This document shows positions 34,998 through 44,529 of a stretch of DNA of 64,000 bases, one piece after another (the stretch's first letter is position 1; each line of letters starts with the position of its first letter). The notes beneath the pieces are model-generated. The model saw nothing but the letters and a program-made list of their open reading frames with translations, did not search any database and had not been told where the DNA came from. The stretch comes from Treponema sp. UBA4873. Lineage in GTDB: Bacteria > Spirochaetota > Spirochaetia > Treponematales > Treponemataceae. Both the position numbers and the translations under genes were made by a program. The stretch is taken from contig DHDP01000005.1 in NCBI GenBank assembly GCA_002399405.1, forward strand, positions 62,001-126,000. Direction: 5' to 3'.

Positions 34998-36030
34998 AAA
35001 TACCGGGGTCGGAAAAGGCGGGATCGTTCTTTTTGCAAAACGCCCCGGATTTACGAGTTTTTCATCCCTTTTTACAATAAAACACGCACTCGAAACTTCT
35101 AAGGTAGGCCATACGGGCACGCTTGACAGCTTTGCCTCCGGCCTTCTTGTCGTTTGTACCGGTCCGCTCACACGTCTCGCATCGCGCATAACCGAATTCG
35201 ACAAATCATACGATGCGGTGATTGAATTCGGGCGGGAAACAGACACGCTTGAATGGACCGGGAATATGGTGCGGACTGCACCGTTCCCCGGAAAAGACGC
35301 GGTCGCGGCGGCTGTCGCTCTGTTTACGGGAACGCTTATGCAGAAACCTCCGCTTTTTTCCGCACTGCACGTAAACGGCGAGCGTGCGAGCAGCATTGCC
35401 CGGAGCGGGCGTCAGGCTGATATTCCCGCAAGGCCCGTCACCGTATTCGGCGCGGATATTGAAGAATATCTGACTGCTTCCGGCGGCGGAGTAAAAGCAG
35501 TGCGCGTTAAGTTTTCAGTTTCGAAGGGAACGTATATAAGAAGCCTTGCCCGCGACATAGGGGAGAGCTGCGGAAGCGCGGCACACCTTGCGGGACTGCG
35601 CAGACTGAGCGTGGGAAGCTTCAGGCTCGAAGACGCGGCCGGTGCTGCGCTGCTTGCTCCCTTTACAATCGAAAGCGTATATAAACTGATTCAGACCGCG
35701 GCCCCTGCAAAGTCTGCGGAAAAATATGTTCCCGACGAAACTGAGCTTTCTCTGCAGAATGAAGTCCGCGCGAAACTTCGTCCGATGACGGAAAATCTGG
35801 CCGCGGAGTGCGGTTTCGGAATACTGCACCTGCGGGAAGAATACGTACGGGCGTTCAGGAACGGGAAAACGCTGAAAAAAGCTATGTTTGCGGAAGAGCC
35901 TGCTGCGGAAGACGCAGGCCGTCGGACCGCCGTTTTTTCTTCGGACGGGGAAGAATTTCTCGGAATGATTGCACACGAAGCCGGCGGTCACTACTCATAT
36001 TTATTCGTTATTTATGCAGAAAATGCCTGA
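34981..36030 (+). CDS. truB: tRNA pseudouridine-55 synthase TruB
   Basis: Makes the universal pseudouridine 55 in the T-loop of tRNAs. The 349-residue product has the segment FAKRPGFTSF, the catalytic GHTGTLDSFASG with Asp49, and VSKGTYIRSLARDIGE. It is longer than the usual 300 residues because of an extended C-terminal region after about residue 250. It is the last gene of the operon; the ATG lies within rbfA. Confidence 0.94.
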   Translation: MTLQNENTGVGKGGIVLFAKRPGFTSFSSLFTIKHALETSKVGHTGTLDSFASGLLVVCTGPLTRLASRITEFDKSYDAVIEFGRETDTLEWTGNMVRTAPFPGKDAVAAAVALFTGTLMQKPPLFSALHVNGERASSIARSGRQADIPARPVTVFGADIEEYLTASGGGVKAVRVKFSVSKGTYIRSLARDIGESCGSAAHLAGLRRLSVGSFRLEDAAGAALLAPFTIESVYKLIQTAAPAKSAEKYVPDETELSLQNEVRAKLRPMTENLAAECGFGILHLREEYVRAFRNGKTLKKAMFAEEPAAEDAGRRTAVFSSDGEEFLGMIAHEAGGHYSYLFVIYAENA

Positions 36031-36057
36031 TTTTTTCATTTTTTTGCATAAAGACTA

Positions 36058-36086
36058 TTTACAATCGGATTAATTTGAATTATTAT
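36058..36086 (+). promoter_or_regulatory. Promoter of the opp operon
   Basis: TTTACA at 36058-36063, a 17-base spacer and TATTAT at 36081-36086. The transcript should start near 36093, nine bases before the leader terminator. Confidence 0.82.
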
Positions 36087-36101
36087 TCAATCAATACAAG
36101 G

Positions 36102-36136
36102 AAGTCGGCGGGCAGTGGTCCTGTCGACTTTTTTTT
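36102..36136 (+). terminator. Intrinsic terminator in the opp leader
   Basis: AAGTCGGCGGG (36102-36112), loop CAGTGGT, CCTGTCGACTT (36120-36130), then T to 36136. The 11-bp stem includes two G-U pairs. Transcripts from the promoter just upstream must read through it to reach oppA, whose ribosome site (TGGAGG) follows directly. Confidence 0.8.
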
Positions 36137-36154
36137 GTCCTGGAGGTTTGAGAA

Positions 36155-37792
36155 ATGAAAAAGATTGCTGTTATTGCCCTTGCTTCAGCCTTTGCTTTCG
36201 GCATTACCGGCTGCGGCAAAAAAGCAGCGGAAAGCGCGGCCGGAGGAAAGGCCCTCAACGTCATGATTGAAGTCGAGGTGGAAAGCCTTGATCCGCAGAT
36301 TGCGACTGACGGTACTTCATTTGAAGTTATTGCCGATTTTACGGACGGTCTTAAACAGATGAAAGCGGACGGTTCGGTAACTGATGCGCTCTGTGCGGGA
36401 GAAACAGTTTCCGCCGACGGTCTTACCTATACGTTTAAAATCCGCAGCGATGCAAACTGGTCGAACGGAGAACCTGTTACCGCCGACGACTTCGTGTTCG
36501 GCTGGCAGCGCGCCGCCGACCCGAAAACGGCATCGGAATATGCGTACATGCTCAGCGACATCGGACAGGTGAAGAACGCCGCCGCAGTCGAAGCGGGAAA
36601 AATGAGCGTCGACCAGCTCGGCGTGAAAGCGATCGATGCGAAAACGCTCGAGGTTCAGCTTGAAGTTCCCGTATCGTACTTCGACCAGATTCTGTATTTC
36701 CCGACGTTCTATCCGGTTAATAAAGCTTTTTTTGAAAAGTGCGGTGATTCCTATGCGACGAGCGCGGAGACGACGCTCAGCAACGGTGCATTTGTACTTA
36801 CGGAATATCAGCCGGCTGCAGTCAGCTTTAAACTTGTTAAAAACGAAAAGTACTATGACGCGTCCCGCGTAAAACTTACGGGACTTAACTATCAGGTTAT
36901 CAAGGACAGCCAGCAGGCGCTGCTCAGCTACAAGAACGGCGACTTCGACACGATTCTGCTCGCGGGAGATCAGGTTGATCAGGTTAAGGACGATCCCGAG
37001 TTCAAGAGTGTCGGTGCGGGATATCTGTGGTACATTGTTCCGATGATGCAGAAAGTTCCTGAGCTTGCGAACCTCAATCTGCGCATGGCGATGACGTACG
37101 CGCTCGACCGGGAGACGATTGTGAAGAACGTTTTAAAGGACGGCTCCATAGCTTCGTTCGCGTCCGTACCGAACGAATTTGCGTATAACGCAAAAGGCGA
37201 AGACTTTACGCCGAATCAGACGGAATTCAGCGACGTATGCGCGTTCGACAAGGCGAAGGCTCTCGATTATTACAACAAGGCGAAGACTGAACTCAAGAAG
37301 AATTCGTTTACGTTCGAGATGATCGTCGACGATACGACGATTCAGCAGAACGTTGCGGCGGTTATTAAGGAAGAACTCGAGAGCACGCTGCCGGGGCTTA
37401 CGCTGAATCTCCGCGTTGAGCCGAAAAAGCAGCGCGTCCAGGACATGCAGGACGGAACGTTCCAGATCGGACTTACGCGCTGGGGTCCCGATTACGCGGA
37501 TCCTATGACGTACCTGGGCATGTGGGTGACGGACAATGCGAACAACTACGGTCTGTGGTCGAACAAAGAGTACGATGCGCTTCTTGAGAAGTGTACGACG
37601 GGCGAATTCAGCCAGAAACTTGACGAGCGCTGGAGTGCGATGAAACAGGCGCAGAGAATCATGATGGAAGACGCCGTGATATTCCCGCTGTATCAGCAGG
37701 CGAACGCAACGCTTATCAAATCGAACGTCACCGGAATTGAATTCCATCCGGTCGCGCTTAACCGTGTCTTCAAGGATACAATTAAACAATAA
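36155..37792 (+). CDS. oppA: Oligopeptide-binding lipoprotein OppA
   Basis: Substrate-binding component of the oligopeptide ABC importer. The 545-residue product has a lipobox ITGC with Cys20, so it is membrane-anchored. It has the SBP_bac_5 hallmarks: SLDPQIATDGTSFEVIADFTDGL, YTFKIRSDANWSNGEPVTADDFVFGWQRAADP, and LNLRMAMTYALDRETIV. TGGAGG precedes the ATG. It is separated from oppB by a hairpin, which fits the higher amounts usually needed of a binding protein. Confidence 0.95.
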   Translation: MKKIAVIALASAFAFGITGCGKKAAESAAGGKALNVMIEVEVESLDPQIATDGTSFEVIADFTDGLKQMKADGSVTDALCAGETVSADGLTYTFKIRSDANWSNGEPVTADDFVFGWQRAADPKTASEYAYMLSDIGQVKNAAAVEAGKMSVDQLGVKAIDAKTLEVQLEVPVSYFDQILYFPTFYPVNKAFFEKCGDSYATSAETTLSNGAFVLTEYQPAAVSFKLVKNEKYYDASRVKLTGLNYQVIKDSQQALLSYKNGDFDTILLAGDQVDQVKDDPEFKSVGAGYLWYIVPMMQKVPELANLNLRMAMTYALDRETIVKNVLKDGSIASFASVPNEFAYNAKGEDFTPNQTEFSDVCAFDKAKALDYYNKAKTELKKNSFTFEMIVDDTTIQQNVAAVIKEELESTLPGLTLNLRVEPKKQRVQDMQDGTFQIGLTRWGPDYADPMTYLGMWVTDNANNYGLWSNKEYDALLEKCTTGEFSQKLDERWSAMKQAQRIMMEDAVIFPLYQQANATLIKSNVTGIEFHPVALNRVFKDTIKQ

Positions 37793-37817
37793 AAGCGCTG
37801 CTTTGATTGTTTAATAA

Positions 37818-37844
37818 CCGGAACGGTACTTTTTACCGTTCCGG
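37818..37844 (+). terminator. Hairpin between oppA and oppB
   Basis: CCGGAACGGTA (37818-37828), loop CTTTT, TACCGTTCCGG (37834-37844): an 11-bp perfect stem without a good U-tract. It probably acts as a partial terminator or 3' stabiliser that raises oppA expression over the permease genes. Confidence 0.75.
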
Positions 37845-37868
37845 CACCTTAATTTTCGGATTATTATC

Positions 37869-38807
37869 TTGAAAAAATACATACTGAAAAGGATTCTCAT
37901 ATCCTTATTCACACTTCTTGCAATAACGCTTGTTCTCTTTATTCTTCTGCAGCTTATGCCCGGGTCCCCTTTCAACGACGAAAAGCTTTCCGCCGATCAG
38001 CGTGCGGCTCTTTATACGAAGTACGGGCTCGACAAACCCGTTTTCGTGCAGTTTTTCAAGTATGTGGGAAACATGTTCCACGGCGATTTCGGCGTAAGCT
38101 ACAATATCAGCAAAAACACGCCTATTTCCCAGCTTATAGCGCAGCGTCTGCCGGTGAGTATAAAAGTTGGTTTCCAGTCGGTTTTCATCGGTGCCCTCAT
38201 CGGACTTCTGCTCGGTATTATTGCCGCCGTATGGCACAACACAATCTGGGATACACTTTCGACGATAATCTCCGTACTCGGCGTGTCGATTCCGAGTTAC
38301 GTCTTCGCCCTTGCACTGAGTTACCAGTTCGGCTTCAAACTGAAATGGTTCCCGATGCTTTATTCGACTTCGCACGAATTCTATTCGTCCGTTTTACCGA
38401 GCATTTCGTTGTGCATGTTCACGCTTGCATCGATTGCGCGCTTTACCCGCACCGAAATGCTTGAATCGCTCAGCAGCGAATACATGGAGCTTGCGGAGAG
38501 CAAAGGCGTTTACGGTTTCAGGCTCATATGGCGCCATGCGCTGCGCAACACACTCATCCCGATTATCACCGTTCTTGCGCCGCTCATCGTGGACCTTATG
38601 ACCGGTTCTCTCGTCGTTGAAAAAATATTCTCCATACCCGGGGTAGGTTCGCTTCTCGTTACGGCGATTACGTCGAACGATTACAACGTCGTCATTTCGC
38701 TGAGCTTCATCTACAGCGCGATGTATATAGGCATAATGCTCGTCGTCGATATTCTGTACGGAATCATCGACCCGCGCATCCGTCTTTCGGAGGCAGTCAA
38801 TGAGTGA
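37869..38807 (+). CDS. oppB: Oligopeptide permease OppB
   Basis: Inner-membrane permease of the Opp importer. The 312 residues start with KKYILKRILISLFTLLAITLVLFILLQLMPGSPF, the usual first membrane helix of this family. About six membrane spans are present, and the cytoplasmic EAA loop (EYMELAESKGVYGFRLIWRHALRN) contacts the ATPases. The start codon appears to be TTG 37869; no ribosome site is visible. It overlaps oppC by 8 bases. Confidence 0.93.
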   Translation: MKKYILKRILISLFTLLAITLVLFILLQLMPGSPFNDEKLSADQRAALYTKYGLDKPVFVQFFKYVGNMFHGDFGVSYNISKNTPISQLIAQRLPVSIKVGFQSVFIGALIGLLLGIIAAVWHNTIWDTLSTIISVLGVSIPSYVFALALSYQFGFKLKWFPMLYSTSHEFYSSVLPSISLCMFTLASIARFTRTEMLESLSSEYMELAESKGVYGFRLIWRHALRNTLIPIITVLAPLIVDLMTGSLVVEKIFSIPGVGSLLVTAITSNDYNVVISLSFIYSAMYIGIMLVVDILYGIIDPRIRLSEAVNE

Positions 38808-39858
38808 CGTAGTGGAAAATGTGAACGACGCGCCTGCCGGATTTTTCGAGGACGACTTCAGGCTCCGCGGAAACAGCGAACGGACGAATATAGATTCCAA
38901 CTTCGCGAGCATGGGATATTGGAAGGAAGTACGTGCGCGTTTCTTCGCCAACAAGGGCGCGGTGTTCTCGCTCGCCGCTATTTTAATAATCGTGTTTTTC
39001 GCGTTCGTCGGGCCGAAGTTGACGAAGTACACGTATTCGGCGCAGAATCTTTCGCAGAAAAATTATGCGCCGCGCATTCCCGGTTTCGACGACATGCCCG
39101 TGTTCAACGGCAATGAAAAACTGAACACGACGACCGGCACGAAAATTATTAACGGCTATAAACAGAACGGAGACACCGGCGTCTATTACTGGTTCGGTTC
39201 GGACGTTCTCGGCCGCGACATATGGACGCGCACGTGGATGGGAACGCGCGTGTCGCTGTATATCGCCGTCATGGCCGTCCTCATCGACGTGATCATCGGC
39301 CTGAGCTACGGACTCATTTCCGGTTATTTCGGCGGCGCCGTAGACAACGTCATGTCGCGGTTCGCGGAGATCGTGAACGGCATTCCGCGGCTCGTCATCG
39401 TGACGCTGCTCATGCTCGTTCTGAAGCCGGGAATAGCGACTATTATTTTCGCTCTTATGATAACCGAGTGGATCGGCATGAGCCGCATAGCGCGCGCCGA
39501 GATGCTCAATCTGAAGGAACGGGAATTCGTTCTCGCGTCGCGCACGCTCGGTGCGTCGAGCTTCAGCATCATTTTCCGGGAAATCCTTCCGAACATAATC
39601 GGCCAGATAATCACGCAGACGATGTTCAGCATACCGACAGCTATTTTTACCGAGGCGTTCCTGTCGTTCGTGGGTCTGGGAATTCCCGTTCCGCAGTGCA
39701 GCCTTGGCTCGCTTATCAGCGATGCGTTCAACAGCTTTACGACGCATTCGTATCAGATAATTCCGCCGATTCTTGTTCTCGCGCTGCTCATGCTCTGCTT
39801 CAACATGCTTGCGGACGGACTGCGGGAAGCGCTTGATCCCAAGATGAAGGAAATGTGA
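38800..39858 (+). CDS. oppC: Oligopeptide permease OppC
   Basis: Second permease subunit, 352 residues. It has a long N-terminal cytoplasmic tail, then the OppC-type N-terminal helix (FFANKGAVFSLAAILIIVFFAFVGP) and the periplasmic segment ending YYWFGSDVLGRDIWTRTWMGTR. Four further spans surround the EAA loop (NLKEREFVLASRTLGASSFSIIFREILPN). Overlap with oppB and close spacing to oppD fit a single operon. Confidence 0.94.
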   Translation: MSDVVENVNDAPAGFFEDDFRLRGNSERTNIDSNFASMGYWKEVRARFFANKGAVFSLAAILIIVFFAFVGPKLTKYTYSAQNLSQKNYAPRIPGFDDMPVFNGNEKLNTTTGTKIINGYKQNGDTGVYYWFGSDVLGRDIWTRTWMGTRVSLYIAVMAVLIDVIIGLSYGLISGYFGGAVDNVMSRFAEIVNGIPRLVIVTLLMLVLKPGIATIIFALMITEWIGMSRIARAEMLNLKEREFVLASRTLGASSFSIIFREILPNIIGQIITQTMFSIPTAIFTEAFLSFVGLGIPVPQCSLGSLISDAFNSFTTHSYQIIPPILVLALLMLCFNMLADGLREALDPKMKEM

Positions 39859-39879
39859 AGCCGTGATAAGGATTAGACA

Positions 39880-40971
39880 ATGAATGATACTAAGGAAACC
39901 GTGCTGAAAGTTCAGGACCTCTCTATTTCGTTCAAGACTGCAGCGGGAATTGTTAATGCTATCCGCGGCGTAAATTTTGAACTGAAGCGCGGGGAAACTG
40001 TTGCGATAGTGGGAGAATCGGGATCGGGAAAATCAGTGACGACGAAGGCCGTGATGGGAATTCTTGCGAAGAACGCGGTTGTGAACAGCGGTTCGATAGA
40101 TTTCACCTATTACAGGGACGACGGCGCGAAAGTCGACTGCGACATCCTTAAGATGAAAGTTCCCGACGTGCGCCGGCACATAAACGGAAAACGCATCGCC
40201 ATGGTGTTCCAGGATCCCATGACGAGCCTTGATCCGACGATGAACATCGGAAGACAGATAATGGAAGGCATGATGTGGCACTACCACACGCCGAGAGAGG
40301 AAGCGTACAAACGTTCGCTCAGACTGCTTGAAGAGGTGGGCATAGGAGATGCGGAAAAACGCATGAAGAACTATCCGCACCAGCTTTCGGGCGGCATGAG
40401 GCAGCGCATCGTCATTGCCATCGCGCTCGCGTGCAATCCCGATCTGCTCATCTGCGACGAACCGACGACTGCGCTCGACGTGACTATTCAGGCGCGTATC
40501 CTCGACCTTATTAAAAAAATCCAGAAGGAACGGAATCTTTCCGTCGTCTTCATTACGCACAACCTCGGCGTCGTCGCGAAGGTTGCCGATTACATAAACG
40601 TCATGTACGCGGGAAAAATAGTCGAGCGCGGAACGGCCGACGAATTGTTTTTCGATCCGCGCCATCCGTATACGTGGGGACTGCTTTCCGCGATGCCCGA
40701 CCTCGAAACCTCTGACGACCGCCTGTATACGATTCCCGGTTCTCCGCCGAATCTGCTTCACGCGGTCAAGGGCGACGCGTTCGCTCCGCGCAACATATAC
40801 GCGCTCAACATAGACGACCGCCTTGAGCCGCCGGTCTTTAAAATAACCGACACGCACTACGCGTCGACGTGGCTTCTTGATCCGCGTGCTCCGAATGTGG
40901 AAATGCCCGCAGAGCTGAAAAGCCGTATTGCAGCAATGAAAAAGGAGGCGGAAAAATATGCAGCAGAATGA
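39880..40971 (+). CDS. oppD: Oligopeptide importer ATPase OppD
   Basis: ABC ATPase of 363 residues. It shows Walker A GESGSGKS, signature LSGGMRQRIVIAIALACNP, Walker B LLICDEPTTALD and the switch His in FITHNLGVVAKVAD. The C-terminal oligopeptide/dipeptide extension begins at IPGSPPNLLHAVKGDAF but lacks the cysteines of the family's usual iron-sulfur motif. It overlaps oppF by 14 bases. Confidence 0.94.
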   Translation: MNDTKETVLKVQDLSISFKTAAGIVNAIRGVNFELKRGETVAIVGESGSGKSVTTKAVMGILAKNAVVNSGSIDFTYYRDDGAKVDCDILKMKVPDVRRHINGKRIAMVFQDPMTSLDPTMNIGRQIMEGMMWHYHTPREEAYKRSLRLLEEVGIGDAEKRMKNYPHQLSGGMRQRIVIAIALACNPDLLICDEPTTALDVTIQARILDLIKKIQKERNLSVVFITHNLGVVAKVADYINVMYAGKIVERGTADELFFDPRHPYTWGLLSAMPDLETSDDRLYTIPGSPPNLLHAVKGDAFAPRNIYALNIDDRLEPPVFKITDTHYASTWLLDPRAPNVEMPAELKSRIAAMKKEAEKYAAE

Positions 40972-41884
40972 GCCGCTTCTCAAAGTGGAGAATCTGAAAC
41001 AGTATTTCAGAATTTCAAATCAGTATACGGTCAGGGCCGTCGACAACGTTTCGTTTGAGTTGTATCCCGGCGAAACGTACGGACTTGTCGGCGAGTCCGG
41101 CTCGGGAAAGAGTACGATAGGCCGCAGCGTCATCAGGCTGTACGAACCGACGGGCGGAAAAATCACTTTCGCGGGGAGCGATATTTCGGGAAGGCTGACG
41201 AAAACGGAACACGCGTTCCTGCGCACCAACATGCAGATGATTTTCCAGGACCCGATGGCGAGCCTTAATCCGCGCAAGAAGGTCGGCGAGATAATAGGAG
41301 AGGGACTGGACATTCACCACCTGTACCGTTCCCGCGCCGAACGCGAGGAAAAAATCCAGCGGATGCTTGCAAAAGTGGGGCTTGCACCCGAACACATAGA
41401 CCGCTACCCGCATCAGTTTTCAGGCGGTCAGCGGCAGCGCGTCGGAATAGCGCGTGCGCTCATTATGAATCCGCGGCTTATCATTGCGGACGAATGCATC
41501 AGCGCGCTCGACGTTTCGATTCAGGCGCAGGTTGTTAATCTGATGAAAGACATCCAGAAGGAAACGAACACGGCGTATCTTTTCATAGCGCACGATCTGT
41601 CGATGGTGAAATACATAAGCAGCAGGATAGGCGTGCTTCATCTGGGCCACATGCTTGAGACCGGTACGACGGAGGAAATCTTTTCCAACCCGGTGCATCC
41701 GTACACGAGGAGCCTCATGTCGGCCATTCCGCGCCCGAATCCCGTCGTGGAGAAGAACAGGACTATTCTTACGTATGATTATGCCTCCAGCGGCATCGAT
41801 TACGACAAGGGGACGAGACATCTTGCAGGCGGAACGCATTACGTGCTTGCCACCGACGACGAGTTCGCAGAATGGACGAAGTGA
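40958..41884 (+). CDS. oppF: Oligopeptide importer ATPase OppF
   Basis: Second ABC ATPase, 308 residues: Walker A GESGSGKS, Q-loop MQMIFQDPMASLNPRKKVGEI, signature FSGGQRQRVGIARALIMNP, Walker B LIIADECISALD, and a switch His in FIAHDLSMVKYI. The Walker B is followed by ECIS instead of the common EPVS. It has a short C-terminus. A G/C-rich inverted repeat (CGGGGG and CCCCCG) lies just after the stop and may end transcription. Confidence 0.94.
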   Translation: MQQNEPLLKVENLKQYFRISNQYTVRAVDNVSFELYPGETYGLVGESGSGKSTIGRSVIRLYEPTGGKITFAGSDISGRLTKTEHAFLRTNMQMIFQDPMASLNPRKKVGEIIGEGLDIHHLYRSRAEREEKIQRMLAKVGLAPEHIDRYPHQFSGGQRQRVGIARALIMNPRLIIADECISALDVSIQAQVVNLMKDIQKETNTAYLFIAHDLSMVKYISSRIGVLHLGHMLETGTTEEIFSNPVHPYTRSLMSAIPRPNPVVEKNRTILTYDYASSGIDYDKGTRHLAGGTHYVLATDDEFAEWTK

Positions 41885-41923
41885 AACGGCGGGGGCCGGG
41901 ACTGAAAAGAATCCCCCGTAACG

Positions 41924-43135
41924 TTACAATATAGTTCCGTATAATGAAAATATCGGAACTATGATTGTCATCACGAGAATCAGCAGCAGCATGCCGACCA
42001 GAATGATAAGGGCCGGTTCTATGAGCGACATGAACCACGAAGTATACTTTTCGATGTCGTTTTGAAAATAGGTGCGTATCTGGGCGAACACCTGTTCCGT
42101 TTTTCCGGATCGTTCACCTACCATGAGCCATCTGCTCATATACGCCGGAAATTCCTGATGTCTGGAAAAGGCTTCTGATACGGAAATTCCTTTAATAACA
42201 TCGGATGTCACGTCGGACAGAGCGGTCCGGTACGCTTCGTTTGTAACGACCGATTCCGCCTCTGTTATTGCCGCTTCTATGGTGACACCGCCCGCAGTGA
42301 GCGTTTCCATTGCAAACGCAAAATTGAGCGTCTGCCATTCGGCATTGAATTTTCCGATCAACGGATACCGCAGAGCCAGGGCATCCATCCGGATTTTCAG
42401 TTTTGTGTTCCGTCCGGCAGCTTTCTTAATAATCATCGCGGCGGAAAGTACAAGCAGCAGACAGATGATGAAAGTACCGATTCCCGTCTGCAGCTTGCGG
42501 ATATTATTCTGGAGCAGAACAGCCGCCTCTCCGCCGAATTCGGAAAACATCGTTTCCAGTTTGGGAAAAACAAAGACCGCGAGACCGATGGTTCCGACGA
42601 CGGAGATGAAAAACACGAGACTGGGATAAATGAGCGCGCTCACGAACTTGTCGCGGAGTTTTTTGCTCGTTTCAAGATACATCCGCAGCCGTGGGAAAAT
42701 TTTTTCTACAGAGCCGACGTGATCTCCGACGCTTATAATACCCCTGTATACCGGCGGAAACAGTGAGTTCATGCCGCCGACGGCTTTTGCGAACGTGACT
42801 CCCTTGCGGATTTCGGAAAGCAGTTCGCCGGCGAGCTCGCCGCAGTCATCTTTTTTCGTTCCTATAAGTGAAGTTATTTCAAGAGAATCCTTGATTGAAA
42901 GTCCGGAGGCGAGAAGTGTCTCCATCATCTGCGTAAATTCAAGAACCGTTTTCGCCCTTTTTCCCGATGAACGGCGGACGGTTTTTGAGGAAAAGAGCTC
43001 TATTTTTACAGGTATATAACTGGTACCGGAGAAAGAGCTTATAATCTCATTCTTATTTGTACCGGCTCGATATACTGTTTTTATTTTTCCGCTGCTGTCG
43101 GCGACTGTGCATTTATACGTGTATGTCGTATTCAT
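41924..43135 (-). CDS. gspF: Type II secretion inner-membrane protein GspF
   Basis: Polytopic platform protein that couples the ATPase GspE to pseudopilus assembly. The 403 residues contain two T2SSF domains (FTQMMETLLASGLSIKDSLE at about 65; FNAEWQTLNFAFAMETLTAGGV at about 265). Three membrane spans are present, including LVFFISVVGTIGLAVFVF and ALIILVGMLLLILVMTIIVPIFSLY at the end. Its start overlaps gspE's stop by 4 bases (ATGA). It could alternatively be a PilC homologue, but the pseudopilin set downstream supports T2SS. Confidence 0.9.
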   Translation of the reverse strand: MNTTYTYKCTVADSSGKIKTVYRAGTNKNEIISSFSGTSYIPVKIELFSSKTVRRSSGKRAKTVLEFTQMMETLLASGLSIKDSLEITSLIGTKKDDCGELAGELLSEIRKGVTFAKAVGGMNSLFPPVYRGIISVGDHVGSVEKIFPRLRMYLETSKKLRDKFVSALIYPSLVFFISVVGTIGLAVFVFPKLETMFSEFGGEAAVLLQNNIRKLQTGIGTFIICLLLVLSAAMIIKKAAGRNTKLKIRMDALALRYPLIGKFNAEWQTLNFAFAMETLTAGGVTIEAAITEAESVVTNEAYRTALSDVTSDVIKGISVSEAFSRHQEFPAYMSRWLMVGERSGKTEQVFAQIRTYFQNDIEKYTSWFMSLIEPALIILVGMLLLILVMTIIVPIFSLYGTIL

Positions 43136-44529
43136 TCCTCCGTAAATTGTATTTCACGTTCGGCTTCTTCCTTCGTAGTGAATCCTGCGTTTATCTTGTT
43201 TCTCGCATCATCCTCAAGGAATACCATTCCCCGTTTTAACAGGTAGGAGGAAAGTTCTTCCTCCGAAGCACCGTTAAGGATTATGTTTTCCATGGCGGCA
43301 TCCATCGTAAACGTTTCGGAAATAATTATCCTGCCTTTAAAGCTTTTCCTGTCGTCAGTACATTTTCTGACGAGCCGCTGGGCTATCGCCCCTTTCAATA
43401 CGGATGCAATAAGATACGGTTCTATTCCCATGTTAATAAGACGGGGAATTACGGAAACAGCGTCGTTCGTATGCAGCGTTGAAAGCACAAGGTGACCGGT
43501 GAGCGCAGCGCGGACCGCAAGCTCTGCCGTAGATTTATCACGTATTTCGCCTATCATGATGACGTTGGGGTCCTGCCGCAAAACACGGCGGAGTATCGTA
43601 TCGAATCCGAGATTGATCTGGTCGTTGATTTGTATCTGGTCTACGCCGTCGACGAGAAATTCCACCGGATCTTCTATTGATATGATTTTTATTTCATCAG
43701 ACACGAGTTCCCTGAGCATTGCGTTGAGAGTCGTCGTCTTTCCGCTTCCCGTAGGACCTGTGACCAGTATGAGTCCGTGTGGAATTGCAAGCATGGAACG
43801 GATTTGCAGGAGCTGCTTTTCCGAGAAACCGAGGCTTTCAAGATTCTGCGGAGCGGACGACTTGCCCAGAATGCGCATGACGATCGATTCTCCGTACGCA
43901 ATCGGAATTATTGAAACCCTGAGATCTACCGTTTCTTTTCCGACAGTAACCGTTATACGTCCGTCCTGCGGCAGCCTTTTTTCCAGAATATTAAGGTTCG
44001 CCATTATTTTGACGCGCGAGGAGACTGCGGCAAACCGCCCGGATTCAATTATACGCACAGTCTGCAGAATACCGTCTATCCGGTAACGGACGCGGGCATG
44101 GGTGCTGCCCGCCTCAATGTGTATGTCGGAAGCGCCGCTTCGTATTGCATCGATACATATCGAATTTACCATGTTCACTGTGGGGGCGTCGTTTGCGAGT
44201 TTATCGAGCAGCATGGTATCTTCATTGTTCTGAGTTTTTTTATTTTCAGATTTTATTTTGTCTTTAGTGCCTTCACCGAACTTCCTGCCGAGCCACGAGG
44301 ACAGTTCCATCTGCTGTACGTTTACGAACGTAACGGGTTGAGAATGAAAGGAGGAAATCGTTGCAATAATGTCGGGCGGCGTTTTTTCAGTTATGCCGAC
44401 GGTAATTACCTTTTCCGAAACGGCAAGAACCAGCGCTCCGTTCGCCTCTATGAATTCCGCGGGATACTGCCGGGAATCTTCCGGAATGTCGGGAAAGTTT
44501 TCTATAGATATGAAAGATTCTGCTGCCAT
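43132..44529 (-). CDS. gspE: Type II secretion ATPase GspE, without the zinc module
   Basis: Cytoplasmic hexameric ATPase that drives secretion. The 465-residue product contains the N2 domain segment SGASDIHIEAGSTHARVRYRIDG, Walker A GPTGSGKT at 258-265, the Asp box ISIEDPVEF, Walker B IMIGEIRD and the His box LTGHLVLSTLHTNDA. The tetracysteine zinc module that normally follows QRLVRKLC is missing: only one Cys remains (VRKCTDDRKSFKGR). The N-terminal GspL-binding N1 domain is short. Overlap with gspF and gspD shows an operon. Confidence 0.92.
   Translation of the reverse strand: MAAESFISIENFPDIPEDSRQYPAEFIEANGALVLAVSEKVITVGITEKTPPDIIATISSFHSQPVTFVNVQQMELSSWLGRKFGEGTKDKIKSENKKTQNNEDTMLLDKLANDAPTVNMVNSICIDAIRSGASDIHIEAGSTHARVRYRIDGILQTVRIIESGRFAAVSSRVKIMANLNILEKRLPQDGRITVTVGKETVDLRVSIIPIAYGESIVMRILGKSSAPQNLESLGFSEKQLLQIRSMLAIPHGLILVTGPTGSGKTTTLNAMLRELVSDEIKIISIEDPVEFLVDGVDQIQINDQINLGFDTILRRVLRQDPNVIMIGEIRDKSTAELAVRAALTGHLVLSTLHTNDAVSVIPRLINMGIEPYLIASVLKGAIAQRLVRKCTDDRKSFKGRIIISETFTMDAAMENIILNGASEEELSSYLLKRGMVFLEDDARNKINAGFTTKEEAEREIQFTEE

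Noticed and set aside
41885..41923. Intrinsic terminator after oppF
   Set aside because: An inverted repeat (CGGGGG/CCCCCG) exists but with a long loop and no U-tract; mentioned under oppF only.
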